A DNA stretch of 64,000 nt. Source: Neurospora crassa OR74A. Its lineage: Eukaryota > Ascomycota > Sordariomycetes > Sordariales > Sordariaceae. Below the pieces are notes generated by a model. That model had not been told where the DNA came from, searched no databases, and worked only from the letters and a program-made list of their open reading frames with translations. Below, in pieces: positions 49,131 through 61,392 of the stretch (positions are counted from its first letter, which is position 1; every line of letters starts with the position of its first letter). The stretch covers positions 9,465,917 to 9,529,916 of the forward strand of contig NC_026501.1 in NCBI RefSeq assembly GCF_000182925.2, in the 5' to 3' direction. Made by a program: the position numbers and the translations under genes.

Positions 49131-49499
49131 AATTGTGTTAACTTTTCATTTTGGTAGGTCGGATCGATTTTCTATATAAATACACGGACCACTGGGTTAG
49201 GAAGCTTTAGGTATAGGGTCGGGTCATCTAACCACTCGGGTAACGACGGGGGCATTGACGGGGACGGGAATTGCGCGTCCATTACCGAGATCCTCCTCCC
49301 AAATTCGATTCTTGTTGTCTCTTCAGTTGCTTCTCTCGTCAAAAGCTTCACTGTGGTCTCCTCGTCACTTCAGCCCGACAATTGCAGTCCAGCTACTTAC
49401 CCGGCCACAGTAACATGGAACCCTGGGTTCTTCCAAACCGCCACCAAAGGCATTAATCCAATAAGAGATACCAGTACAACAAACAACCAAAACATCAAG
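49131..49499. other. Short promoter interval between the AT block and the Zn2Cys6 gene
   Basis: Normal base composition resumes near 49130. The 370 bp up to the start codon includes a pyrimidine-rich leader (TCTCTTCAGTTGCTTCTCTC). An in-frame upstream ATG at 49353 could extend the protein by 49 residues. Confidence 0.6.
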
Positions 49500-51131
49500 A
49501 TGCCTCCGCGTCGTTCCCACAAAAAGTCGAGGGCGGGTTGCCGCCGCTGCAAATCGAGGAAGATCAAGGTATCTATGATTTCCCAGGAAAAACAGCCAGA
49601 CATCAAAACATGGCTAACCCTTTCTTGTTCTTCCACCTCCACCTAGTGCGATGAGGTGCATCCTCGATGCGGCAACTGCGTCAAGCACGGCGTCCCCTGC
49701 GACTTTGAACATCCTGAAATCATCGCCGAGCTCCAAGCTGCCCAAACTGCCTCCGTCTCGAGTCCGTCGACCGCCGCCGGAACCCCGTATACTCCGGCAT
49801 ATTCTCCCGGCGCCGAGTCCGTATCGAATGCGTCAACATCGCGCTTCCAACGAGCACCGCCCCTATGCCGCTCACCACCCTCCCAAGCTCTCTCGACAAC
49901 CACTCCGGTCGCCCACCGAATGCTCGAGTTGAGATTGATGCATCACTACACCGCCATGACATGCAAGACCTTTACCTTCACCGCCCCCACTACGGAGCAC
50001 ATATGGAAGATTACCGTGCCAGGCATGGCTTTTTCGGGCTCTCAACACCTCACAGATGCCATCCTCGCCGTCGCTGCCCTTCATCTGCGAAGCCAATCCC
50101 CAAACGACAAGGACCTGGTCCGCGCCTCGCACGCATACATGGCGGCCTCCCTGGCCGAATACAGCGCCACACTTACCAAGGGCATCGACAGTACCAACGC
50201 TGAATCCCTTTTCCTAACCGCCTCCCTCATCGCTTTCCAATCAACAGCCACCCGCGTCTTCATGAAAGACGAATTGAACCTCGCTCAAGCAACCGGGAAC
50301 TACACCGAGGATTTCAACAAGCAAGGCCGATACACAGCAGCTGGGTGCTACTCGATCCCCTTCTCGTGGTTCCACTCCTTCCAGGGCGTCAAGGCTGTCA
50401 CCGCCGCCTCCTGGCCATGGCTACGCACCAGTCCCGTAGTGACAGAAGTGATCAACTCCCAAGTCGTCTTGCAACTCGACTTGGGACTTGACCGTCAGAC
50501 CTTCTTCGGCCATCTTCTAGATGATTTGAGTGAAGAGTTGGAAGAAATGGCCAACCCCTCAGAACCAGCATTGTTACACCCCGATTCACCCGGACAACCC
50601 TTTCAACAGCGCCGAGTACCTGCCTCCCCTGAACTGGTGACCAGCACTCGCCAAGCATACCAGCATGCCGTCGCTGTGCTCAACTGGGCGCATAAAATCC
50701 CCCATAAAGGCGCGCCGCTAGCGTTTCCAGCAACTGTGTCCAAGCGCTTCATCGAATTGCTAGAAGAGCGCCGCCCACGGGCCCTTGCCATTCTCGCATG
50801 TTTCTTCGCCCTCCTCAAGTCCCTCGACTCAGTATGGTGGCTGCACGGCATGGCTCGCCGAGAAGTTTTGGGCGTGGTGTCTCTCTTCAACAGCGACTAC
50901 TTTGGCCCAGAGGCCTACAGCAAATGGTGGCCGCACCTGGAATGGGCGATGCGGATTGCGCTGTACGAAACGCCGGACGGCAGCTCGACGATACCCCCTG
51001 AGGTGTGGGGGGCAGATTGGTACGCGGAGGAACAGGCGCTGAAGGATCAGAGTGAACATAGCTATTACCGGCATATTGAGTTGCTGTGCCAGACGGGGAA
51101 CTCGACGAGAAGCATTCCTGAAGTTCCCTGA
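49500..51131 (+). CDS. Zn(II)2Cys6 fungal transcription factor (Upc2-like family)
   Basis: A probable nuclear DNA-binding regulator; targets unknown. Exons are 49500-49568 and 49647-51131; the 78-bp phase-0 intron has donor GTATCT, branch GGCTAAC and acceptor CTAG. Splicing joins the two halves of the zinc cluster (CRRCKSRKIK to CDEVHPRCGNC), giving C14-C17-C24-C31-C34-C41 with spacing CX2CX6CX6CX2CX6C. The product is 517 residues. A basic stretch RRSHKKSR precedes the cluster. From about 115 on, LRLMHHYTAMTCKTF, HLTDAILAVAALHL and LFLTASLIAF fit the regulatory domain of sterol-uptake-control (Upc2)-type proteins. Ser/Pro/Ala-rich linker at about 50-110. A start at 49353 is possible, but 49500 has context ATCAAGATG and gives the usual short N-terminus. 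It is the first gene beyond the heterochromatin-like edge, so position effects are plausible. Confidence 0.85.
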
Positions 51132-52912
51132 GTAAACAGCCATTAACAAGAACGTGACACAACCAAAGGTGACGGACGGTATGAAAACCAAAGCGAGGAG
51201 GCAAAACCCCGAGAACAAGAGGAACACACGCCTAGGAGGTGGTCCCTTTTAAGTAGGCTTCCGGGAATACGAATACGATCGAAGTGGGACACTGGTTGAT
51301 ATCTAGTGGTGTCACGCACCGGGGCGGCGGGCGTTGTCGGACGCAGACGTCAAGTGCCGCGCCTATCAAACCGGCGGAACCGAACCTAACCGAGGAGGGG
51401 AGCAGATACGTGGCTCCCCCCCCCTCCTCGTTGGAGAATCCCCCGATGTCAGCCATTTCAGCACCGCTGACAAGGCATCACCGAGTCGAAAGAAGAGCGT
51501 CAAACATATATAACTTTGACATAGACACGCGCCAGGCTGGGGCGCCAAAGATTGGAAAGAACATTACAACATCATTGTCTTTTTTTTTTTTTTTTTCATA
51601 CTAAACCATAGCAGAGGCGTTGAGGGAAATTCTTCACTATACTATATAAAGGAAACAAGAAGACATAGAACTGGGGATCTGAAGAAGGGGGGTGATTTAG
51701 CCTGGGGTTGAGATGGCGGGGAGACTTCGGAAGCTGGAAGGTGGATGTTGGATGATACCCTTGTGGAGAAGAGATGATTGATTGGAGAAAGAGATTTTTT
51801 TGAAGCTTCGGATGCCCTTTTTATTTGAACAGTCAGTCAGATGTGAAACCTTATTTACTACTGTAGTGGGTAGGGATTTTGGTACTTATCGACTGTAGCA
51901 AATATGATACAATACCTACATATCTCAGCTCAGGATGGTATAGGAAGACACCATGCCGTTTCCCTGCTTTTTATAATCATCAACTCTCTGCAGGTGGCTC
52001 CAAGTGTCTCGAGAATTTTTAGCAATACTGAACTTGTCTATAGCACATAATCTCGAGTCTTAACTCTTTGGTGGGACTGGCTTTAGTCTCTTTATAGACA
52101 AGCATAAGGAAGCCATCATTGATTGATACAACTCTGCTCTAACAAACACAATTTCTGGTACAGGCATTTCATTCATAACCTTGTAGTCAGTCAACATATA
52201 CACTAATCAATCGTTCTCGGCATGGATATTTGGTTTCATAATTTTGTACTAAATCAGTCTGCAGACTGCCTCACCGACACCCCTTATAGACGTTTCCAAA
52301 CCAAAGATCGAAACAGGGAATAGTTCATAGGTTTTCCTATGGTTGTACATGATTATGGCATTGTCTTTTTTCTATGATTATAGATAGTTGCAAGGTAGCA
52401 AGGTAGCAAGGTAGCAAGGTAGCAAGGTATCCAGGTAGAAGAGGGAAATAGCATGAGTGCCATGTGATAGTAGGCAGCGAGTGCTGACAATACTAGATTC
52501 TTCCAAACAAAGCTGTAGCGGCAAATTCGGCCGGTCGATCGGTTGATCCTATGGTCCCATATGTTGGTTGGTATAAATATCACGTATATGCTAGATAGAT
52601 GTCTAGGTCTACAAGCTTTGGCAAGGCAACTTCACGAACAACCCATCATCCATCAATAACTCCAGCTTTGGTCATCTCTTCTTTTCTGTTGATGATCTGA
52701 TCTGGCATGAATGTTCATCTTCCCCAAGAGCAGCAGCAGCCAATGATATAAGATAAAGTAAAGTAATAAAACTAAAAACTCCCAAAAACGCCTTGTGTCT
52801 TGGTGGATGATCGCAACAATTGTGAGAGAAAAAAGATTAAACCTCCTCCCTGCCTGCCTTCTTCTTCATCCCCTCAACCCCTCATTCTCCCGTCTCCCTA
52901 CTCTTGCTCAAC
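51132..52912. other. Convergent spacer between the Zn2Cys6 and RPF2 genes
   Basis: No supported gene. It contains a 17-nt poly(T) at about 51580-51596 and a GTAGCAAG octamer repeat at 52391-52429. Open frames are short and overlapping. Confidence 0.6.
52391..52429. repeat. (GTAGCAAG)n octamer repeat
   Basis: Nearly five tandem copies of an 8-bp unit. Confidence 0.92.
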
Positions 52913-54144
52913 TCAAAACTCAACGACATCCCTCGCCTTCTTCTTCCTCGGCCCCACGATCCTGTCACTGACCTCCTTGACGCCCTCCATCGGCATATCC
53001 GCATCATCAAAGTCCTCATCCACCACATCCCTGCTCCTCTTGAGACCCTTCATCTTTCTCGTCTGCAACTCGCTGAGATCCAGCTTGCCCATATGGATCC
53101 TACCAATCTTGTCACCGATGCTGTCCATGCTGATGTTCTTCTTGGTGCGCTCCTCGTTGGTCTTGGGCTTGCGCATCGCAGCCTTGAGCATGTCCGCGTC
53201 GGGCTGCTGGAGGCGACCGAGGCGGAAGTCCATGCGGGGGCCGTGCTCCTCGACTTCGACTCGGGGGAGCTTCTGGCCGGAACGCTTGGTGCGGATCAGG
53301 TAGGCGCGCAGGTGGAGGGTGGGTTTTGTCGAGGGGTCCGAGGGATCGGTGGAGGAGGAAGTGGGCTCGTCGGCGGAAACGACAACGCAGTACTGCAGAC
53401 CCTCAACGTCGATCTTGTCTGAGGGCTCGCCGCGGAAGAAGTCGATGAGCATGGATTTGGCGGTGGTGAAGGCGTTGGGGACGGGGGATTCGCTGTGGTA
53501 CTCGGTTAGCTGACGTTCATTCACTACTCCTTCCTCTTTGTCACAAGAATCGGGGGACATACAAAGCAGTACCGGCGAACACCATCAAAGGCTTGGTGCC
53601 TACGGGCACCTTCTTGGTCTTGAACTGGGCAATGCTGCGGAAGGTCTCGGGGTCGAGGTAGAACTCGAGCATGTCGAGCATCTTGTAGTCGAAGGTGCGG
53701 CAGAAGGTGATGGTGTGGGGCCTCTTCTTGCTGCTGGAGCCGAAGAGGATGAGCGAGGTGTCGTTCTTCTCAGAGAAGAAGGTCAGGGAGCTGGCGTCCT
53801 CGAAGGGGTGGACGGGGTTCTTCTTGTGGAAGCGCTTGGCGTGGGTTTGGCGCAGCGAGTAGAGATCTTGCATGGCATCTTGGGTCTGCGGACTGTATTA
53901 GATTTTGATGATACCATCATATATAGGAGGAGAGGATATGGAGGAGGTGACATACGACTTGGCTGCAGGTGGTGCCGCGAAGGAAGAGGGCGGTCTTGGG
54001 GTTCTCATTGACCTTGGGGGCACGCTTCTCGAGCGCCCTCTTGGAACGGGCTGTCCGCGGCTTGCTGTGCGGAGAAGAGAACTGTCAGCTAATGTTCGGT
54101 ATGTTCCATTGTCATGATCGATTGACGTACACTTGGCGGAGCAT
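52913..54144 (-). CDS. RPF2: Ribosome production factor 2 (Brix-domain protein)
   Basis: With Rrs1 it brings the 5S RNP (5S rRNA, uL5, uL18) into the pre-60S particle in the nucleolus. Exons on the minus strand are 54144-54131 (14 nt), 54064-53956, 53885-53563 and 53492-52913, with introns of 66, 70 and 70 bp (donors GTACGT, GTATGT, GTATGT). The product is 341 residues, matching yeast Rpf2. N-terminus: MLRQVKPRTARSKRALEKR, the typical basic start. Brix domain about 30-235 with HPFEDASSLTFFSEKNDTSL, SSKKRPHTITFCRTFDYKM and VGTKPLMVFAGTAF. The joined exons 3-4 give GTAFESPVPNAFTTAKSML then IDFFRGE. C-terminus is Lys/Arg-rich (GPRKKKARDVVEF). The 14-nt first exon is easily missed; without it the protein would begin at Met46. 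Confidence 0.93.
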
Positions 54145-55839
54145 TTTGGCGGTCTGGTTATGCGATGACGGTAGTGGGTGGATTGGATAGGTACCGCAAG
54201 GTGGTGATGTGGACTGGGGACTGTCTCCTTCACCTGCAAATCGTCGTCGTGATGGTCGAGCAAAGAAATTCCAGAACGGCGCTTATCGATAAGAGGAGAC
54301 CTTGAACTCGAAATTTTGTGGGGCAGGTGGGGTCAAGATTGTCCGCTCGTCCACTGGGCGCTGGCTTTCCCCTGCCTGTCGTTCAGGGGTTCACGGGCTG
54401 TTAGGTTCCATTCCATTTCACGCCTCAACGTCACTGCAACGGCAACCAAAATCATTTCCATTTCTGCCGTCTCATCACAATTAGGTTGGTGATGGAGTCA
54501 ACCTTGAGTTCCATATTCTTGTTCTGATCACTCGATAATCACTTGCTCTTTGGGAAACAAGCATTGAGCAATATGATTGCCAAGTCAGCAACATCACAAA
54601 ACTCTGGCATCACTCTTACAAGGTCAGCACACTTGAGAAGATTCTGAATACACGAAGCCAACATATTGGGATGGTGTTCTTCTACACTTCGGGTTCACAA
54701 TACAGATTCCTTAAAACCGTTCTACTCTGACATAAAACCAGATTTCTCCAGTCATTGCTCCCGGCGAGCATCAAGAATGCTCTCATCCACCTACTACGGA
54801 CCTACCTGGCCTGTCGTTCTCTAACACCATGAAGCAGTTCAGTATAGCTTCCCTCCTCTCACAATGATCTATTTCGCCATGTCCCCTCTCTCTCTCGTGG
54901 TCGTCTTGACTGGACCATAAATGTAGGATATCCATCCAACCTGATGAGACTCCCCGGTCTCTTTCCCCATCACGTCCAAACAGCCCATACCCATCCCATC
55001 CATACTTTGCATGTATCGTACAACCTCCGGAACGCATCCCATTCACGTGGTGGCTTCTTTTACCGTTGTTCCATGGATCCTCGGCACTCCTCCTTTCACC
55101 GCCTCCGCCTCCGCCGTCACTAGGTATGTATGCCATCGGGAAGCTACCTACCTACTTTTCAACGGTTTTGAAAAAGGGCGATTGCATTCTCGTCAAGCCC
55201 AGCCCATGCCACTGAAACTGAAACTTAAACTGTCCGCAGCTGTATGTATGTATGTACATGTGGAGTGTTCGGAGACTCGGGCATTAGGAATGCATTTTCG
55301 AAAAGTTCTATGCAGTTTCCCGCGACTGAGAAGCCTGGGATGCAAGTAAACTGTCGTGACTCGTGAACTCGTTGGAAGCATGTTCCCGTGAGGGTGTGGT
55401 GAGAGAAGGAGGTTTGGATGCGGGTTGTTCCGTGCAGGCGCTCGGGCCAGAGACTCGGACTAGAGAGGTAACTAATATCGTGAGGTTGATGGAACGAGTC
55501 TTGAAGACGGGGGGTCTCGATGATGGTGGGCTATCATGGTACGATCATCCTGAAAAGGTTTTGGTCGTTCACGGCTATGTTTCTTCAAATGGCGTCAAGA
55601 AAAGTAATGGCAAAAGGCATTTTGTCGCTTGGTGATGGGGTTCTTCGATGAACAAATCAACATCTCGAGATGGGGGTTTTCAATAAAACCACATATCGAG
55701 AACCAGTCCCTTCACACAGCACCATGATTATTCATTATCCAGATAAACTTTCAGAAAGAAAAAGGTTCATCAATCGTCAGAGAACAGACAATACACAAAA
55801 GGTGAGATAAGTGCAAAAATTCAAAAAGAGAATGTTGAT
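54145..55839. other. Spacer between RPF2 and the tRNA-Asn gene
   Basis: The left part is the RPF2 promoter. No other gene is supported; frames of up to about 117 codons at 54783-55136 (-) and 90 codons at 55363-55635 (+) lack domains or splice evidence. A GTATGTATGTATGTA stretch lies near 55240-55256. Confidence 0.55.
55823..55827 (-). terminator. Pol III T-run terminator of the tRNA-Asn gene
   Basis: On the minus strand a TTTTT lies 13-17 nt past the tRNA 3' end, followed by a second TTTTT (55815-55819). Confidence 0.7.
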
Positions 55840-55913
55840 CTCCCTCGGTAAGGATCGAACTTACAGCCTCCAGATTAACAGTCTGACGCGCTAGCCAATT
55901 GCGCCACGAGGGA
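55840..55913 (-). tRNA. tRNA-Asn (anticodon GUU)
   Basis: A 74-nt cloverleaf on the minus strand without an intron. Acceptor stem TCCCTCG/CGAGGGA pairs fully and is followed by G at the discriminator position, as Asn tRNAs require. D arm GCGC...GCGC; anticodon arm TCAGA-CTGTTAA-TCTGG with GTT at 34-36; T arm GTAAG-TTCGATC-CTTAC. B-box TTCGATC is intact. Confidence 0.96.
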
Positions 55914-58543
55914 TATCCAGATGTTGTTGTAAGCCCATTGAACATATTAACTTATATCGGGAAAGTCACAACAGCCTGCAACTAACTGTTCAACAAGTTG
56001 CACTCCCTTCTGCCTACTTGGAGAACCATCATGTCTTGCTTCATAATGTCTCTCCTCGGAACTGTCGGGCTTAGGGTCCCTCTTTTTCTTTCATTTGCTT
56101 GTGCATCTGTGGTGCTAGAACTAGTGCACGAAATCCTGAATCTAAATGCTGTGTCATACAACTTTAGAAAAGTTGTCTCACCCCACGTTCCAACTTCGTC
56201 GGACGAATGTTCCTTGTCTTTTTGTGTTCATGTTCCGTGCTCTGACGCAGTTAAACTTTAATGGGGGCTCAAGTCAGGTTATCTTGTTCTTCTTCTTTCT
56301 CTCTGACTGGGCGCCAACCGAAAACGAGTTGATGACATTGATTGAGTGAGGTGGTCTCGCCACCTTTGCTTCTAGCTCGTCTTGCTGTTTGAAAGTTCTG
56401 TGCCGCGAGCGGCCGCCGCCGCGTTATCTGACCAAGCAAATGGGAGCTCAGCTGAATAGACATGTTACATACATGTTCAGCTCCCTTCGAAAGAAGCACT
56501 CACTGCATAGCCGTATCGGTACATGTATGACATGTGCTGAGAAGCAACTCACTGCTGCCATCACCGAACTACTCATGTATGTCTAGTTCACTATACCGGG
56601 ACGGGACGTATGGAATTCCACGGGCGGTTATGTAAATCCGGCAAGGGCTACGATGTAGGCCATTGGCACACACTGGAAAGGCATCTCTATCTTTACGTAG
56701 GTAACCACGCACGCCATAGCTCTCAATGATAGACGTGGGGGTTCCATCCCAACCTCTTTCACAACGGCCTTCTCACTGGTTCACGGTCTTATTAAACCCA
56801 ATACCGAGTGAAGATCTTTTAGTTCTCAGTAATTCCCTATCGTGCGTTGTCTTCCCACGTTTTTGAAGTTTCTTGTTATCTGGCACTAGCGAAGCAATAA
56901 TGGATTTCCCGGCATGTCTCGGGTTCCGAACTGCATCGTCCTGTCCGTGTCGTTGGTCGTCGCATAGATAGTCCCATGTGTGTGTATGAAGTCCTTCTGG
57001 GCAATTGGCCCTAAGTATCCTGGGTTTGGCCGTGATGTATAAAGAGGTCTGGAGAAAAAAAGAGGTATGTCGATCTGTGGACGCAATCGCGCGGCTCGTT
57101 GAGGAAAGCTGTGGGTAGGATTGGATTAGCCCGCGCGGCTCGTTGCCGATCTCTGCTGAACTACAGGTCAAGAACCAACGGAAACAAACTGAAGACGGCA
57201 ATGAACCAACCGACTAAACCGACCGATAATCCGAACGAGTGAGGCCATCATGCCGTATTTCCTTGCTGCACGCTTTTTGTATTTTCTGTTGTGCCCGCAG
57301 AACTTCAGCTAACAGTTCCGGTTGTACGACAGCTGAGGCTGCGGGCTCGCTGAGACCGAGTTGTAGCAGCTACCTTGGGCCAGACTGCGCTGCCTGAGGA
57401 TGGAGGGTTTGGTGAATATTGACAGTAGATATCCCAAAGTAAAAATGAGGCGGCATTGCCATCGGGTGAAGAGTATGTGTGGCGTTGTGATTGTGCAGTT
57501 TGTAGCTCCATGGCTCAATCTCTGCCGCAGAAAGCGGCTTGCATGCAAATTGGACGGACGCCTTCGAGGAGGTTACCCGGCACTTTTTGTGATGGAAGCC
57601 TACAGTGAACAATTAAGTGGTATGGATGGGAGGCGTATCGCGGTGCCCGACATGAGGCGCTCTCCCAAGACCCAAGTGCCGGCCGACTTTTGAGGAGGAC
57701 TTGTTGTTTCCAAGCGCATAGCCTGACCGCTTTTCCACCACTTCCTTTTGTGCTTGTAGTGGATATGTTTCAAACCAGTTAAGACAACCCAGCAATGGAC
57801 GAGCGGCGGCGGCTGGTTCGGCGAGCGAAGGGGGTAAATAGTTTGTGAATGGAGTGTTCTTGGCTTTCTTTTCGATATCGGGATTTTGTGGTCCTCTGGG
57901 ATTCCTGGAAGAAAATGAGAAGTTTGAGTACACGTGGTTTATCGTTGCACCCGGACTCGCTCGACTAGGGCCGGATCACCATTCCCCGGGCTTTAGGAGG
58001 CATCCGGTCGGTCAAGCTCTAGTGTATACTGCTTCCATGTCCCTGCTGTGTATTGTGATACGGATTCCTCTCTCGTGTTCGGCTGTGCACCACACAGCGA
58101 GGGAACCCCGAACATGAAGCTAGAGAAGCCAAGATTGTTAGGTTGGAAGCATGCCCTGTGGTCTGGCTGTGTTGGTCTGCAGATTTGTATAGTGTAGTAA
58201 ACCCGCGCTGGACGGGCGAATAACCGATGAAGCTAACCGTTGTGTGTTTCTGGCAAAGTTTCTTTTTCGATAGCGTCGTCCCATAGAATCGTAAGCGAAC
58301 AGATCATTGCAGCGTTAGTGAGTATATAAAAGGAGTCTTGGAAGCTAGCTAGGGAGGGATCAGGAAAAGGGCCCGTTCTATCGGGAATCGGAAGTCGTTC
58401 AATTTCCATGAGGTAGCAACGGGGATGAAGCGGGAGCGGGTCTCTTTTTCATTCCTCCCTGTCAGTGTTCGATGGAAGGGAATGAACATGGAGGAGGTGT
58501 GCGACTTTGGTGGGGATTTTGTTTGATTTCCAGTTGTTGCCTG

Positions 58544-58559
58544 CCCCCCCCCCCCCCCC
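58544..58559. repeat. Poly(C) tract, 16 bp
   Basis: Uninterrupted C run, in a spacer. Confidence 0.9.
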
Positions 58560-59966
58560 TGACCGGCGTCGATGACGTAGTGGTCAATCTTAGCGGTTGC
58601 TTAGCGGGCGCATCCTATCATCTTGTAGCGCCCAGGATCCTTCCCTAAGGTTCCTTCTGCCAAACTCAAACTTTGTCCCGATCCAAGACAGTGATGTTTC
58701 GAGAATCAACAAGCAAAGAGACGGTTTTTGGCGTTGGCAGATAGCAAGTGTGGGGAAGAGTCAAAGTTGGATATGTTCCCCAGATCAGCATGTGCATTTT
58801 CCATTGTGTCAATTCAGTTCCTGCTTTTCCAGCGGATGTCCCAGTACATTTCCAGGGACAACCTCGGTTCGTTTGTCTTGGGTATTTATGGGCGGATATC
58901 CGTGGTGGATGTGGGTCTTTTTTTTTTTGTTCAGATCGATGATCGAGCGAGAGGCCGGGAGTGGTTGTGAACTTCCTTTCCTTCCATTCAAAGCTCGCTG
59001 TTTCTAGGAACCCGATTTTGAAGCCGACAAATGCAACCCCAGACCGGACTGTTTGTTACGTTGCATACCTCACCCATATTGGATGAACATGCGGATATTG
59101 GATGGCTCTTTTTTCATGATTTCATTTTGGACATTTTTTTCTCTTTATTTTTTCTTTTTCTTTTCCTTCCCCTCTTCTATTGGAAACTCTACTGCGGACA
59201 ACCCCAGTAAGAAGTGGAAGAGAAGGGAAGCAGAATCTGTTCGTCGACACACTGACAGCGCCCGGTGTTCTTGATCCGAAAGCTGGCTCGGCGGTTGCGC
59301 TTTGAAGCCCAAATCAGGTAATATCTACGCCTTGGCATCCATGTCGGCCATACTTAAAGTGGATTAGACGGCCCCTCTTGAAGCGGTCTTGGCACATGAT
59401 GGGGATCCACGCTTCAGCAGGGCATGCTTTTCCGCTGCTGCTGGCAGCCCACAGCAGCCTCACATCTTGCGGCGTGGGTGAGAAATCTGTACCCCAATAC
59501 GCGGTAATTTATAATTCCCTTTACTGTGTAAATACTGGACCGGTGCTTGGAAAAACAGTGCTCATCTCGACAGTTTGCGAATAGGGGAGGAAGAGGTTCT
59601 GAAGAGACTGGAGAAACTGGAGATGGTCCGAGAAGGCCAATGCTTGGATGACATGGTACCTTGCTTGGTTCGTCCGAATATTCTCAGCGTCATAGTACCG
59701 GTCAGACTCAATTGCTCCTCACTTCTGAGGCAACAGGTTGGCCGTGCCTACTTATTTTTCTTCAAGCCATGCGGTGTTGTTAGAGGTACTTGCTGTACGT
59801 ACAAGTCCGTGTCCACCACACACAGGGAAAGCGCCTCCAGATTGTGATGTTGACGAACGCAATCCCCACTGCGGGAGCGCGAGTCATAGTATTGATTGGA
59901 GGATTGTTGTGCACATTCTGCATCCGTGGAATTGGAGATTGGGCAAGAACGACTGAATGACCATTG

Positions 59967-60008
<42 letters not shown>
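59967..60008. repeat. Poly(A) tract, 42 bp
   Basis: Uninterrupted A run, similar in length to the one in the DUF1275 intron. No transposon end or target duplication was found beside it. Confidence 0.9.
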
Positions 60009-60010
<2 letters not shown>

Positions 60011-60377
60011 ATTGGCAAGAGCAACAAACTGGAGTGGACGGCGGGAAGTGGAGGCGGAGGGAGGGTTCCCTTCCATTGCCGCTGTCCTCTTTCCTCTCGC
60101 TGCCTCTCACTCGACCTCTCATGCTCTCCAGGCAGTCTCTTCAATCTCGAGACGCTTTGTGTTTCTTCTTGGTCTCTTCGTTTCGTTCCTTGCCTCACAC
60201 CGAGTCGCAGACAGTTCGGTTGATACCAAGTATGAGCTGACGGAGACTGGTTGGCCTTGATTTTTCACTTGTTTAATTTACTTTTGTTGCTCGAGTTACA
60301 CCAATACCACGCTTTACCGTACATACTTACCGAACATCACTTCCGTTGTTGTTACCACTCTCGGCTCCTGAAATCAT

Positions 60378-60425
60378 ACCACCACCACCACCACCACCAC
60401 CACCACCACTACCACCACCACCAAC
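60378..60425. repeat. (ACC)n trinucleotide repeat
   Basis: About 16 near-perfect ACC units, one interrupted by T. It probably lies in the untranslated leader of the downstream gene. Confidence 0.9.
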
Positions 60426-61392
60426 CACTCCCAACACAACATCTACTACACATACAAGGAACAATCACAGGGCGGGCTGTCTTCAGCGGCTAGCTTTTCC
60501 CCTCTACGGCTACGGCACTCCATTCATACCTACCTACCAAGCATTGGCATACCTCATTTCGCATTGCCCTGTCCCTCCGTTATACCGATCGCTACCACCC
60601 CTTACCTTTGCTGTTACAGAACAAGAAAAGAGACACGCGAGAGACGACAGCACCCTTCCTTCACTTCGACACAGACACTAGACTTTCACAAAGGGAAAGG
60701 AGTGGAAAAGAAAAGGTCAAGATATCCAACGGTACCTCGCCTCGGACCATTAGTACCGCCCGCCATCCAGTGTCTCAGCGAGCCTGTCTCAGGTCCCCGC
60801 CCACCCACTCAATATACACTACAGCCTGGTACCTTTTTTTTGCCCCTGGATTAAACAACTGGAAATCATCCCACTGCCCGCCAATCACCAGCCATACCGC
60901 CCACACCTCTTACAGCCAAAACTGGTCTACTGCGTATAGATAGGTACTCTCTACCGGCCAGAGACAGCTTGTCTCTCTCAACCAAGTACCAAACACCAAC
61001 CGACCCCCCCAATCCCGCCCGTTACTGCTATCATCCAAATCGCCCTGTGATCATACAATGTTCTAAGACATAGCTACATTTCAGACGGGCCTTTTCCCTG
61101 TTTGCTTGACTGCGACCACTATAGCTGCCAGAGTCCGGCAGAGGCGGCACCTAGTCTCACCAGTCAGAAGCCAACCAGGGGCACTTCTAACCATATCCCT
61201 CCCCCTGCTACCTACCTGGGCCGGGTTCCAATCTCGAGGCTCCCCCGTCCCGTCTGACTGCCTGCTGCTGGCTCTGTGCTGCTTGCTTGCTGCTTGCTGC
61301 TGCATTTTGCATCCGGCAGTATCCCAGCACCACCGCAGATTATCCTCATTCTGATAGTCTATACGGTACCCACGCCGCCAGCCCGTAGAGGT

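Larger units (their letters stand above)
55914..61392. other. Long spacer and probable 5' leader of the DUF1765-like gene
   Basis: About 5.5 kb without a supported gene. It contains a 16-nt poly(C) at 58544-58559, a 42-nt poly(A) at 59967-60008 and an (ACC)n tract at 60378-60425. Pyrimidine-rich sequence and many short upstream ATG frames from about 60250 on suggest a long 5' leader for the gene at 61393. Smaller frames (for example 58597-59007, +) have no domain content. Confidence 0.5.

Noticed and set aside
59967-60008. Poly(A) tail of a LINE, SINE or processed pseudogene
   Set aside because: No target duplication and no coding remnant upstream in either orientation could be seen.
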